From positions 372,001-436,000 of the forward strand of contig NZ_CP040273.1 of NCBI RefSeq assembly GCF_013393905.1: a stretch of DNA of 64,000 nt, given 5' to 3'. Under the pieces are notes generated by a model, which saw nothing but the letters and a program-made list of their open reading frames with translations, was not told where the DNA came from and searched no databases. This document shows, in pieces, positions 18,305 through 27,613 of the stretch. The translations under genes were made by a program, and so were the position numbers. Every line of letters begins with the position of its first letter. The stretch's first letter is position 1. This DNA is from Nostoc sp. C052 (GTDB taxonomy: Bacteria > Cyanobacteriota > Cyanobacteriia > Cyanobacteriales > Nostocaceae).

Positions 18305-19264
18305 ATGTCAAACATTCACACGTTGCAAAAAATTTTTCCTGCGGGTTTCGATAACGGTTACGGAAGTCTCAAACTTTTAGTCGAAGGGTTTGAAGTAGTT
18401 CGTGTGCCGAGCTATATAACCAATGCCGAGATGGAAGATGTTCCAGGGCGTGTAGTTTTTAACGGCACTGCTTACACAGTCGGAGAGTCTGCTTACCGGA
18501 CAGGGAATTATTTTGACCGCAACACAGACAATAATGAAAATAAAGTAAATAATGCGTTGTTGACTTTGTTGGGTGCATTGGCACATCTCCCACACCGTAA
18601 GGCTTGGCACTTAAAATTAGTCGTCAGCTTACATGATGTTGGTCTGGCTGAAGAATTGCAAAAAGTACTAAACGGAGAATATCAGCCAATACTTGCTGGC
18701 AAACAATCAGACGTGAAGATCGAAGTGCTGAAAGTTGTACTAGAAGGGATGGGTGCATTGTTTGGACATCCACTACCGAAAAAATTAACCATTTTAGACT
18801 TTGGCAATGGTACGACCCTGTATTCTCGTTACAACCGGGGTCAACGAGAAGTTCACACTGCTTACCCTATAGGTGTAGAAGTTCTCATCGATGATATCTC
18901 CCAAAAGATGAAGCATTTGAATGGCGGGAAAATCGGAGATCCATCCAAAATCCGATTTTGTTTGGAAATGGGGCATACCCGATACAGCCGTGACATCGAT
19001 ATTAAAGATATATACAGTGCTTCTTTAAAAGATTGGTATGAAAAATACTTGAAGAAAGTGGTGAATCTCACATTGGATGCCAAGCACCAAGGTGATGAAA
19101 TCTGGGCGATAGGTGGAGGCTGCCTTTTACCAGGATTTAAAAAATTGTTAGAGAAGAACGGTTTCAAGATTCTCGACAATCCGGTGGAAGCCAATGTCTT
19201 TGGGCTTTTAGAGATGGCAAAAGCCATCAGCAGCAAGAATCCAGCATCTACATCTATTAAGTGA
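18305..19264 (+). CDS. parM: ParM/StbA-like actin-family protein, 319 aa
   Basis: Actin-fold ATPase used to push plasmid copies apart. Phosphate-1 loop FDNGYGSLK (residues 15-23), phosphate-2 loop ILDFGNGTT (about 163-171) and adenosine loop AIGGGCLLPG (about 265) are all present. Length is typical of ParM/Alp proteins. It overlaps the next small gene (stop TGA 19262-19264), which is the expected ParR-like adaptor, and is preceded by a repeat cluster suited to parC. This is a second partition system in addition to parAB. Confidence 0.88.
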   Translation: MSNIHTLQKIFPAGFDNGYGSLKLLVEGFEVVRVPSYITNAEMEDVPGRVVFNGTAYTVGESAYRTGNYFDRNTDNNENKVNNALLTLLGALAHLPHRKAWHLKLVVSLHDVGLAEELQKVLNGEYQPILAGKQSDVKIEVLKVVLEGMGALFGHPLPKKLTILDFGNGTTLYSRYNRGQREVHTAYPIGVEVLIDDISQKMKHLNGGKIGDPSKIRFCLEMGHTRYSRDIDIKDIYSASLKDWYEKYLKKVVNLTLDAKHQGDEIWAIGGGCLLPGFKKLLEKNGFKILDNPVEANVFGLLEMAKAISSKNPASTSIK

Positions 19265-19269
19265 TCGCA

Positions 19270-19560
19270 ATGGCAGACAAACTTGACTTAACCCCAGAAA
19301 AAGTTCGGATCAAAGATAGCTACCGAGAGCGGATATTTGCAGAATCACAGCAACTAGGCAAGAGTTACCTGGAGACGCTTTACTTTATCATTGATTGTTA
19401 TTTTGCTTTCAGAAAGGGTGCATTTCCCACACAACAAGTAGCTTTCACGCCAATTAATACTGAAGATAACAAACTCTCTTCAAGGACTGCAACTCCATTT
19501 GCAGAGGAGGAAGAAGAAGATTCTGATGGAGAAACATTCAGCCTTGATTTTGATTTGTAA
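19270..19560 (+). CDS. ParR-like partner of ParM, 96 aa
   Basis: Starts at ATG 19270, with a GTG at 19261 overlapping the parM stop. The basic helical N-terminus (KVRIKDSYRERIFAESQQLG followed by SYLETLYFIIDCYF) would suit a ribbon-helix-helix DNA-binding unit. The C-terminus is strongly acidic (EEEEEDSDGETF), plausible as the tail contacting the filament. The identity rests on position and charge pattern rather than on a clear sequence signature. Confidence 0.6.
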   Translation: MADKLDLTPEKVRIKDSYRERIFAESQQLGKSYLETLYFIIDCYFAFRKGAFPTQQVAFTPINTEDNKLSSRTATPFAEEEEEDSDGETFSLDFDL

Positions 19561-19720
19561 CGGGAATGTATTGGCACAAGAATGTAACAGGTTTAGCACA
19601 GTAAGTTCAAGATTTGAGTTTATAATCCAATCCGACTTCAAGACTTTGAGTTTAAGCAAGCAAAGTAGTCCAGTTAATCTAATTTTTGAAAGGCACTATT
19701 AATTACAGGACATCGAAATT

Positions 19721-20314
19721 ATGAAGCTTGGTGGCATGAATGAGGATGAATTTGAATATTATGAAGACAATAATCCAGCACTGTCTAAAATCATACAGCG
19801 TAACATTCGGACTCTGATTCGCCTTCGACTTCAGGCTGCTAATAAACGAAATCTACAAGACCGAATTGCGGATATGATTACCTCTTTTTCAGGACATATA
19901 GTTTTTGTTTACGTACATATAGTCTGGTTTGGAGCTTGGATTGTTTTGAACACGGGAAGAATCGGCGTGCATCCGTTCGATCCATTCCCCTACGGACTAT
20001 TGACAATGGTAGTATCTCTGGAAGCAATTTTTCTGTCAACATTTGTGTTAATTAGTCAAAACCGTCTGAGTGAAGAAAGTGAGTATCGAACAAACTTAAA
20101 TTTACAAATTGCACTACTGACAGAGCATGAAGTCACACGAGTATTACAAATGCTTGATGCGATTCAAGACAAAATGGGCATTGATAATGATGAAGACAGT
20201 GAACTTGCAGACTTAGAAATGGAAACCAAGCCCGAAGATGTACTAACTGAAATTGAGCGGCTTCAGCAGTTAGCACTGAAGAGAAAAAAGCTGATTAAAC
20301 GTAATTCTAGATAA
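19721..20314 (+). CDS. DUF1003 membrane protein, 197 aa
   Basis: Characteristic DUF1003 segments: HIVWFGAWIVLNTG in the first membrane helix, DPFPYGLLTMVVSLEAIFL in the second and the invariant FVLISQNR at its end. Two transmembrane helices (about residues 64-84 and 99-122) are flanked by long charged cytoplasmic ends. Members are common in cyanobacteria and of unknown function. It is a single gene with no obvious partner. Confidence 0.9.
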   Translation: MKLGGMNEDEFEYYEDNNPALSKIIQRNIRTLIRLRLQAANKRNLQDRIADMITSFSGHIVFVYVHIVWFGAWIVLNTGRIGVHPFDPFPYGLLTMVVSLEAIFLSTFVLISQNRLSEESEYRTNLNLQIALLTEHEVTRVLQMLDAIQDKMGIDNDEDSELADLEMETKPEDVLTEIERLQQLALKRKKLIKRNSR

Positions 20315-20479
20315 AGACTGGAATAATCTTGAGGCAGTATGTTTTTTTTAACAGTGTTCTGTACCCTGTGGATTAAAAACAGTTTTAGGAGTAGCTTGCA
20401 CCAGACAACAAAATAATAATTTATTCGGTTGTAGCTACAATCATTTGATTAGTGCAAGAGAGAAATTACATAGAAATTT

Positions 20480-20851
20480 TTATTGCTGAGGAAATATCCT
20501 TAAAAGCTGTAAAAGAATAGCTTCTAAACTGTGCAAAGCTGCGTTAGTAGTACGTTGATGCTCTAAAAAATTCTGTTGGTGCTGTTCATGACTATCACGC
20601 AGTTCCAGCAAAACGTCATCCAGTACAGCACTACGGGACAGGACACGATTAGTATTTTCAGTTAGTTCATTTACGTTATCACTAAGATTATTCAGTTTTG
20701 TAGTCAGATCAGAAAGGGCATTAGTATTTACTTCCTGTTTTGCAGTTAGCCCAGCTATAGCGGCTGTATTAACCTCTTGCTGTGTCGCTACTCTGACTAA
20801 AATTGCTTCGATAAGTTCTAATCGGCTTGGTTGGTTTGGTGTGTTTGTCAT
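20480..20851 (-). CDS. coiled-coil protein, 123 aa
   Basis: The whole protein is heptad-like: QQEVNTAAIAGLTAKQEVN, LTTKLNNLSDNVNELTENT and EQHQQNFLEHQRTTNAALHSLE. No catalytic motif or membrane segment. Short proteins of this type are common and multicopy in filamentous cyanobacteria, with unknown role. A decayed copy of the C-terminal half lies at 26508-26738, sharing RSAxLDDVLLELRDSHEQHQ. Confidence 0.7.
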   Translation of the reverse strand: MTNTPNQPSRLELIEAILVRVATQQEVNTAAIAGLTAKQEVNTNALSDLTTKLNNLSDNVNELTENTNRVLSRSAVLDDVLLELRDSHEQHQQNFLEHQRTTNAALHSLEAILLQLLRIFPQQ

Positions 20852-20972
20852 AGTATTTTCTAGTTTCCTCCCTCTATTCTAAAAACTCTACACCATTCCA
20901 TTAACTGTGAATTTATTGTTTCTCAAGGTACTCGACAACGGTATCTGTTGCTTAAATCCTCCTCACCACCGA

Positions 20973-21099
20973 GCGATCGCTCTTAAAATTGAATAATCTG
21001 GGATGAATGGCTTACAGTGCTAGCGTAAAGTTCCCTTTTTGTCTCTATTTTACACAAATTTCTGTACGATGGCTCAAGCGCTACTCTAAGAGCGATCGC
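20973..21099. repeat. 13-bp inverted repeat 100 bases apart
   Basis: GCGATCGCTCTTA (20973-20985) is mirrored by TAAGAGCGATCGC (21087-21099). Each arm includes a HIP1 octamer. Nothing coding lies between them; it may be a small insertion or chance pairing of HIP1 sites. Confidence 0.4.
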
Positions 21100-21142
21100 T
21101 TTGCGAAAAAGAAAATGAAAATTCTTGAATCGATACATCCAA

Positions 21143-21404
21143 ATGAATCCGAAACAATTAGAAGACTCCATTTTTGAAGCTGTCTCTGACGTGATTGGAA
21201 GAGAATGGACAATTGAAGAAAAGCAGTTGATTCAAAATGATTCCGAATTGCTATCGTCGCCTAAAAGAATGGCTCAATAATTCCTTGAGTGATACTTGTT
21301 GGCATCCAGACAACTATAAAATAGTCCGAGACTTAAGTGCCCCTTCAAACTTCAGTCTCCCTATGAATTTGTTTGAAGATGAAGAGATTCACATTTCCTT
21401 CTAA
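21143..21404 (+). pseudogene. two overlapping short ORFs, possibly one frameshifted small gene
   Basis: ORF 21143-21280 codes 45 residues (MNPKQLEDSIFEAVSDVIG...). An overlapping ORF in another frame, 21237-21404, codes 55 residues ending FEDEEIHISF. Read with one shift near 21240-21270, they give a continuous small acidic protein of about 85 residues. Either two translationally overlapping genes or a frameshifted one; no family recognised. Confidence 0.4.
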
Positions 21405-21492
21405 AACCTCTTGTATTCGCCTCGTATTTGATTACGAGATTCCTAACGCTTCGCATAAATTTTGTGAACATTAAAATTTTCGGAAAAATACA

Positions 21493-21789
21493 ATGGATAT
21501 TCAATCTACACTTACCCAAGCTATTGAAGTTATAGTTATGAGCTTTGTTGCTCTGATGATTTTCGATTTTATCGACGGACTTTATGTTGTGCCATTACCA
21601 CCTATTGCAATTGCACCCTCCAATGCCAGTTCCAAATCCACAGTAACAGCAACTCAATTTCAACCACTTAACACTAAACAACTAGAAGTCGAACCTCAAC
21701 AAATCTCCTTCGTTACATCACATTTTGAGGAAATTTCTGACCCCTCTCGGCGCATTCACTGCCAGAATGAGTGCGGTAATCCTACTTGA
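21493..21789 (+). CDS. small single-span membrane protein, 98 aa
   Basis: One N-terminal hydrophobic segment (VIVMSFVALMIFDFIDGLYVV, residues about 13-33), then a polar Ser/Thr/Gln-rich tail. The last 15 residues run into the convergent gene at 21782, so the natural C-terminus may have been replaced at this junction. Unknown function. Confidence 0.5.
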   Translation: MDIQSTLTQAIEVIVMSFVALMIFDFIDGLYVVPLPPIAIAPSNASSKSTVTATQFQPLNTKQLEVEPQQISFVTSHFEEISDPSRRIHCQNECGNPT

Positions 21790-23008
21790 TGACAAAGTTA
21801 GATGGGTCTTGATCTCGTCGATGCTTAGTGGGAATGGGGGTTGGCTGCCCATCACCTGCAAGGGCTGCTGTTTTCTCCAAGGATTCCCTCAATCGCTTGG
21901 CTGCATAGATGGACATATCTCGCGGTACATTAATCCGATCACGCAAATATCGTAGAGCAACATCAGATCCCGATGGAGGTACACAGTCTTCACTGAGCAT
22001 CATGTGTGTTAAAGCACAACGTAGGGCTTGATCAAACAATTTATCATCTAAGGGGTTAACTCGGATAATATTGACGCGGTGTTCGATAGTTCGTTGAAGA
22101 GCTTCCATACGGGAGTTTTCCGGTTCTGGATAAGTAACATCTGGTAGCCCAAACCACGGTCCATTATCCACCCGCGCTTTATTGAGAAGCATTTGGGTTT
22201 CGCCGTTTTCCCAACAACCCCCCATCTGAGGCGGCAAATCATGTACGTGGGTGTGAAAGTCGCTCTGAGTACCGCAGTAGGTTGGTCGGGTTTCCATTGC
22301 CGCAAACCAGAAGCTCAAACGAGGGTTTTTCTCTCGCAGTGAGTAGCCCTTGTAGTAGTAAAGACTCGCATTCATCCGTTCGAGATATGGCGTAAAAATG
22401 ACATCGACGATGCCGAAGCCCGATAGAAAATAAGGGCTTGGGGTGCGACCCAGAGCCGACTCGACCTGAGCCACCACTCCGATAAATTGTTCTCGGTTGC
22501 GTTGTTCTTGTTGAGAGGAACCAGCTTTTGAACACAGCCAAGCGCACCATGCTCTAAATAAAAGTCGTTCTAATTGACGTAGTGGAAGCACCATGCGCTC
22601 TTCCATGCCTTGGTTCAATGGAGCAAATACCTTTTCCAAAGCGATCAAAATGTCATCGCTTTCTTTAATAATCCGTCCATCTAGCTCGATCGCGGGGAGT
22701 ATTCCTGATGGTACCTTACGTTTGTACCAACTTTCTTTCTCCCCATAGCAGAACATTGTCACTTTTTCGATGCGGTAGGGGATCTGTTTTTCCTCTAGCC
22801 ATAACCAAACTTTTTGACAGTAAGGACACCAGGCGTGGTTATCGCGGTACAGCGTTACCCGCACATCAGATTCTGGCTGACCAAACAACCGCAACCTGGC
22901 TCTAGCGTTGGTAAGACCATTAACGGTATCTATTTGATAGTCCGTGAGGGTTTCTAGTTCTTGCCAGCTTAAGGGTGCGGTAGTCATAGGGGGAGTTGCG
23001 TCGGGCAA
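21782..23008 (-). CDS. glutathione S-transferase family protein, 408 aa
   Basis: N-terminal thioredoxin fold with a CPYC pair (AWCPYCQKVWLWLEEKQIPY), a cis-Pro segment (VPSGILPAIELDGRIIKESDDIL) and a helical GST C-terminal domain (about 170-290). The CPYC motif is glutaredoxin-like, as in omega-type or plant chloroplast GST-like proteins, so thiol transfer rather than classical conjugation is likely. About 110 extra C-terminal residues are typical of the cyanobacterial/plant version. Starts at 23008 or 22987 (MTTAPLSW) are both possible. Confidence 0.82.
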   Translation of the reverse strand: MPDATPPMTTAPLSWQELETLTDYQIDTVNGLTNARARLRLFGQPESDVRVTLYRDNHAWCPYCQKVWLWLEEKQIPYRIEKVTMFCYGEKESWYKRKVPSGILPAIELDGRIIKESDDILIALEKVFAPLNQGMEERMVLPLRQLERLLFRAWCAWLCSKAGSSQQEQRNREQFIGVVAQVESALGRTPSPYFLSGFGIVDVIFTPYLERMNASLYYYKGYSLREKNPRLSFWFAAMETRPTYCGTQSDFHTHVHDLPPQMGGCWENGETQMLLNKARVDNGPWFGLPDVTYPEPENSRMEALQRTIEHRVNIIRVNPLDDKLFDQALRCALTHMMLSEDCVPPSGSDVALRYLRDRINVPRDMSIYAAKRLRESLEKTAALAGDGQPTPIPTKHRRDQDPSNFVIK

Positions 23009-23712
23009 TACTTAGGGCAATTCTATACTCTACAATATTTTCAATTACACCAAGGCTTAATTTAATACTTTTTACATCGCTGCCTTCTCCCAAGAGGAGA
23101 CGCTAACTAAAATCGATCTGCTCAGAGCGTAGGTGCAGCCCTCACTTCTTAAGCTGCGCGGCAGCGTCCCATAGGGAAGGAGTACGACAAAGCTTGTGAC
23201 TGTCGTAGACATCGCAGGCAAGTTTTACTCTGAGAATGAGGGCGACTCCCTCCCGTTCCTGTTTCTTAGAGGAAACAGGCTACCGTCTAGCTGATGTGCT
23301 TGCCAAAGCTGTTCGGTAAGAGATAAAAAATATACGACCTCTTTTCTTCTCCACTGACATGATATGAGTGGTTTTTGATTTTACTAGAGCGATCGCTTAG
23401 GTTTTGGGATAATTGGAGTGACGGTATCAACGAGTTCTAAGCTGTCAAGAGAAAATTAATCTCAGTAGACATTCATGTATAGGACTTATATTTGATTTCT
23501 GAATAAAACTCCATACACTTTCATTTCTTTCTTCTTCCCTGTTCCCTGTCCCCTCGCTATCGTCCAAGCGCAGCGCTTCGCTCACCACGCAAGTAATTTC
23601 AGGAATCAAAGACGCTCGGTGACTCGCTACCGCTTCGCTATCGGATTGCTATATCATCATTGAAGTGTCAATTGTTGTTAGAGTTTTTTCCCTTGATAAT
23701 CTTAAATCTTCT
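23009..23712. other. intergenic region with dispersed repeats and an S1/P1-nuclease 3' relic
   Basis: No intact gene. Pieces of the dispersed GCGTAGGCGCAGCCC / GTCGTAGACATCGC repeat occur at 23126-23141 and 23202-23215. A copy of the last codons and downstream DNA of the S1/P1 nuclease gene lies at about 23275-23396 (compare 62070-62187), coding the broken tail GYRLADVLAK. HIP1 octamer near 23389. Confidence 0.65.
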
Positions 23713-25533
23713 ATGCCTCGAAAAACCTCACCTTCATCCCACTCGACTGTTACAACTCCACTGGCTCTCTCTCAATTACATATCCGCTTACAGTTTCTAG
23801 AAAAATCACACCAATCACTACTCAAGCAGATTAAGAGAAAACGGACAGAACTGAATAACTTTGTTGAACAGACGCGAATTTTCGCCACAGAAATTTTTCA
23901 TCAAGCTAGTCCCAGTTTTCAGAAAATGGCTGAGTTAGACCAGGATATTCATGCTCTATTTGATGAAATATTTACTACTAGAAAGTTTGGTAAACAAACT
24001 CTAAAAAACATAGAAGCAGTTTATCTTAACCTCCAGTTGACAAGAATCATTAGTCTCAAACCAAATGGCAAACAATTTTCAACCGAGCTAGACGAATCGT
24101 TTGACGACCCCGAACCCGAATCAGATTTTTCCAGGGAAACTACTGAAGGTCGCCATCAACATTGGCAGGTTTATGCCGGTGAAGACCCGCGCTTCATCTT
24201 TCGTCGGATGTTAATTCTTGCCAGTGAAGATATCGGATTGGCTGACCCACAAGCAGTTGTCGTTACAAATGCTTGTGCTGAAGCCTTTGATCGCGTGGGA
24301 ATGCCGGAAGGACGTTATCATTTGGCGCAGGCAGTACTTTATTTAGCAACTGCACCAAAATCCAATAGCATTATGGGCTTTTTCGATGCTTTAGCCGCAG
24401 TTGAAATTGAAAATGTTGCAGAAGTCCCCACTCATCTTAAAGATGCCAATCGGGATAAAAAAGGTTTTGGACATGGGGCGGGTTATCTCTATCCTCACGC
24501 TTACCGAGATCATTGGGTAGAACAGCAATATTTGCCCAAGAGCTTGCAAGGTCAATTGTTTTATCAACCATCAACCCAAGGTTATGAACACCAAATCGCA
24601 ACCCAAGTAGCACGTCGTCGGGAAGCCCAACTTGCCGCAATAGTAGAAGGTATTGGTGTTGCACCAATAGAAGTCATGACTTATGGAACTGTTGACAGAG
24701 CAGATGAGCGCTGGTTGCAACGCACACTTTCTCAGGTAAGCACACAATTAGCATCTGTGCGCGAGCGCATTTTCACTTTCGCCCAATTACAACGTCATCA
24801 CTTAGTATTGGATCTAAATGCCGCCACTGGTTTACTTACTTGGGAAGCAATCCGGCAAGTTCCTGAAGGCGGGGTTTATGCCTGTGTTCGCAATCGCTCT
24901 GATGCCGATGCTTTAGTAGAACTTGCTGCCGCACTTCCTGAAACAATGCAACCAATAATTTTTACTGCATCTGTTGCACAGATACCTGCTATGCTGGCAT
25001 CTCTTGCACCAAATGTACAGTTTGACTCTATTATCGGGCGCAATGTACTAACTTCGGAATCGGATAAGGGACTTGCTGCTCAATTTTTAGGTCAATTGCT
25101 CCCGCGCTCAGTCAAGCTTATTTTAAGTGAAACAGTACCTTGTCATACCCAAAGATTTTACCGCTTACTGCCCAGCCAAAATCTCGATACTCAATTGTAT
25201 GAGCAATTAGTTTTAGCGGAAGAAGCTATTTATACAGATGCCTCTGACCCCATGTTTAACTGGGATGCTGATGATTTGCGTCACGCTTTTGCCTCAAATG
25301 GACACTGCGTACAAGTAGTTCTTGAGCAGTATTTGACACCTATGCACATCTCTGATAATTTTATCAAGCGTTTATTTACTGCTAATCCTAATCGACCAAG
25401 TTATGCAGATCGTCTAGCTGCAAATTTGACCAGTGAGGAAATAAATATTATTAAAAATTTATTTGTTCGTTACTTACTCAACCAATCCGTTAATTGGTCA
25501 AGCACTGTGGCATTTTTAAATATTAGTGCATGA
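23713..25533 (+). CDS. fusion: J-protein-like N-terminus + RarA C-terminal part + methyltransferase-like domain, about 606 aa
   Basis: I chose ATG 23713 over GTG 23665. Residues about 18-115 (LQFLEKSHQSLLKQIKRKR, ALFDEIFTTRKFGKQT) match the N-terminal helical part of a cyanobacterial J-domain protein family. From about 165 (HWQVYAGEDPRFIFRRML, ASEDIGLADPQ) the sequence is the RarA/MgsA clamp-loader C-terminal region, followed by a methyltransferase-like domain (VLDLNAATGLLTWEAI). The RarA-plus-methyltransferase arrangement is known in cyanobacteria, but there it begins with an AAA+ ATPase. Here no Walker motifs remain. A recombination joined two unrelated genes in frame; whether the product works is unknown. 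Confidence 0.75.
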   Translation: MPRKTSPSSHSTVTTPLALSQLHIRLQFLEKSHQSLLKQIKRKRTELNNFVEQTRIFATEIFHQASPSFQKMAELDQDIHALFDEIFTTRKFGKQTLKNIEAVYLNLQLTRIISLKPNGKQFSTELDESFDDPEPESDFSRETTEGRHQHWQVYAGEDPRFIFRRMLILASEDIGLADPQAVVVTNACAEAFDRVGMPEGRYHLAQAVLYLATAPKSNSIMGFFDALAAVEIENVAEVPTHLKDANRDKKGFGHGAGYLYPHAYRDHWVEQQYLPKSLQGQLFYQPSTQGYEHQIATQVARRREAQLAAIVEGIGVAPIEVMTYGTVDRADERWLQRTLSQVSTQLASVRERIFTFAQLQRHHLVLDLNAATGLLTWEAIRQVPEGGVYACVRNRSDADALVELAAALPETMQPIIFTASVAQIPAMLASLAPNVQFDSIIGRNVLTSESDKGLAAQFLGQLLPRSVKLILSETVPCHTQRFYRLLPSQNLDTQLYEQLVLAEEAIYTDASDPMFNWDADDLRHAFASNGHCVQVVLEQYLTPMHISDNFIKRLFTANPNRPSYADRLAANLTSEEINIIKNLFVRYLLNQSVNWSSTVAFLNISA

Positions 25534-25679
25534 ACATAATAGGCTATCAAATCACAGTCATTTATAATTATGATTTTCACTCCTGCAATTACTCGGAAGT
25601 ACGTCTTGATCAAAACGGAGAACTGAAGCTGAGGTAGTATTTTTCCTTGCCTTCGCTTTATTTGTAGATGAGTATGAAC

Positions 25680-26308
25680 TGTTCAAAAGGATTTTAGAGA
25701 ATTATGCCAATTAAAAAAACACATTAATCTGAATGTTGGAAGTTTTCTTAATACCGCAGATAAAAAGATAGTTGTCAATTTAGCTAGTGAAGATATTTTA
25801 ACTTTAATCACGCAGGAGTTAAAAACTCGTTACTCCCCAGAAACTCAAAAACAATTACTTAAGGAGAGTTCCCAGTTGTTGCCTGATTTCGTGCTACAAG
25901 AATTATTAAATCGCCAAGAACAGGTAGTTAACGTTAACCCCGATACCTTAATAGTGCTTAACTGTCAAATAAGCAGAGACAGAAGCCGATGATTTGGGAT
26001 TTGATTTAAATGTTGAAGTATATTTTGTCATTGCAGATACAACAGGTCAAAATCATTTTCGGGCTAATAAGATAGTCCTTTGGTCAAATATATGGGTTGA
26101 TGAAGAAAAACTTTTTGATTTAGAAGATGAACTAGGCGACCAATTCTGGACTAATTATCAAATCCAGTTGCTCTTTGATGAAAAAAATCAGCAAACAATT
26201 GAATTATCAGTATCACAAACAGATGACTATGAAGCAAGATTACAATTTTACCCATCTTTTCAAAGGTTTTTAGCATCCATAGTTCCCTTTACGGATAATG
26301 ACTTTTAA
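25680..26308 (+). pseudogene. frameshifted unknown gene
   Basis: Frame 1 (to TGA 25990-25992) codes about 100 residues without a start codon (QKDFRELCQLKKH...IVVNLASEDILTLI). The next frame continues (AETEADDLGFDLNVEVYF...) to the stop at 26306-26308. Joined by one shift they give a gene of about 205 residues. Its last 62 residues are repeated at 35578-35769 (DELGxQFWTxYQIQ), so the C-terminal domain is a real, duplicated unit. Family not recognised. Confidence 0.6.
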
Positions 26309-26507
26309 AATCCCCGATTAAACCAAAATTTGCCCAGCATTTATGGCGGTATCGTCTCGATGGTGGTGAAGAACAGCTTTTCTATTTCTGCTTGAACATT
26401 CCCTGCTTTAACAATTTGATGGAGAATTGAGTTTATTCCTCCTCCTCGTCTCTCATAATTAAATTCGCCTTAGTTCAATTTCACCAGAAGTCTACTGCTT
26501 ACGCATC

Positions 26508-26738
26508 TCAAGAATTATTTCTAATCAACTGCAACAATATAGACTCAAGGCTTTGTAGTGCAGCGTTAGTAGTGCGCTGATGTTCCTTGAATGCTTGTAA
26601 ATGTTCTTCTGCTTGCTGCTGGTGTGACTCAAAGTTACGTTGATGTTGTTCATGGCTATCACGTAACTCAAGTAACACATCATCCAAAATTGCACTACGA
26701 CCCAGAACACGGTCAACGTTTAATATTGTCAGCGATGT
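26508..26738 (-). pseudogene. decayed copy of the coiled-coil gene at 20480-20851
   Basis: On the minus strand the codons read LTILNVDRVLGRSAILDDVL, then LELRDSHEQHQRNFESHQQQ and TTNAALQSLESILLQLI, closely matching the C-terminal half of the protein at 20480-20851. The N-terminal half is gone: the homology stops at about 26738, next to another truncated gene on the other strand. Confidence 0.7.
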
Positions 26739-26743
26739 TTTAA

Positions 26744-27133
26744 ATTTACCACAATTGGAGAAATCAACTTATTGAAAGAGGAGAGCCTTTTTACTTAAAA
26801 ATTTGGTTGTTTCATCCACGATTTTCTCATTCACAAGTAGTTGTCGGAATACGTGAACGAATTGATTGGTATGAAAATGTTTTTCCGATCCCAGAAAATC
26901 AATACAAACTATTTCCCTATGAAGAGTATGGTTCAAATCACTACAATCTGCATGATGTAACATGGGAATTACGTATAGATGATTTTGTGCATTATGAAAA
27001 AATTGATGAATTAACACCTCTGGAGGTAGAAGTTCTTCAAAAAACAGCTTACCACATTACTCAAGCATCTAACGGTGATACTTTGTACGCAGTCTGGCTT
27101 GGCTCAGTCTGGCTTGGTTCATATCAAGGGTAA
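26744..27133 (+). pseudogene. 5'-truncated unknown gene
   Basis: An open frame (IYHNWRNQLIERGEPFYLKI...) runs from just after a stop at 26741 to 27133 with no credible start; only a TTG at 26807 could serve. It has strongly protein-like composition (tyrosine, tryptophan, acidic residues). The segment HDVTWELRIDDF faintly recalls the motif of the small proteins at 46733 and 55258. The end carries a small tandem duplication (VWLGSVWLGS). Family not recognised. Confidence 0.5.
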
Positions 27134-27613
27134 AGTTCACCCATAGGTTAATTAGTACAGCGAGTGAGTGTTTATCACTGGTGATTAGACTTAGTGTTTT
27201 GAAGCTATAGCAAATAGTGCGATCACTCAATACTTATGGCATAAATCTTCTGATAGAGACACCATAACAAGATGAAATTGTATTCTATTAACAATGTCAT
27301 TTTGAGGAAAATGCCTGTAAAAAAAGTGGTTTTCTATAAAAAATTGAAATGGGGATTGGGCATTGGCGAATAGAGATTGGTGACTGGGAAGATTTGGATG
27401 CGGATTCAGACCCGAACCAAAACAATCAAGAAATTTATTGCTCAGTACGCAGGGACTAATCCCTAGTCCGAGATCGTCTAGTATTCCCCAATTTCTCTAC
27501 GAGACGCATTTAAACAGGGCAGCAAGTTGGGCAATCGTGGGCGCGACCTGTTGAATTCCAGAGAATTACTCAATATTAATTATGACTCAACAAAAACAGA
27601 ATGGAGTAAACAG
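27134..27613. other. 480-bp intergenic region upstream of the aldehyde oxidoreductase operon
   Basis: Mostly A/T-rich with no recognised gene. It should contain the promoter of the operon starting at 27614; no clear promoter boxes or operator could be picked with confidence. Confidence 0.5.
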
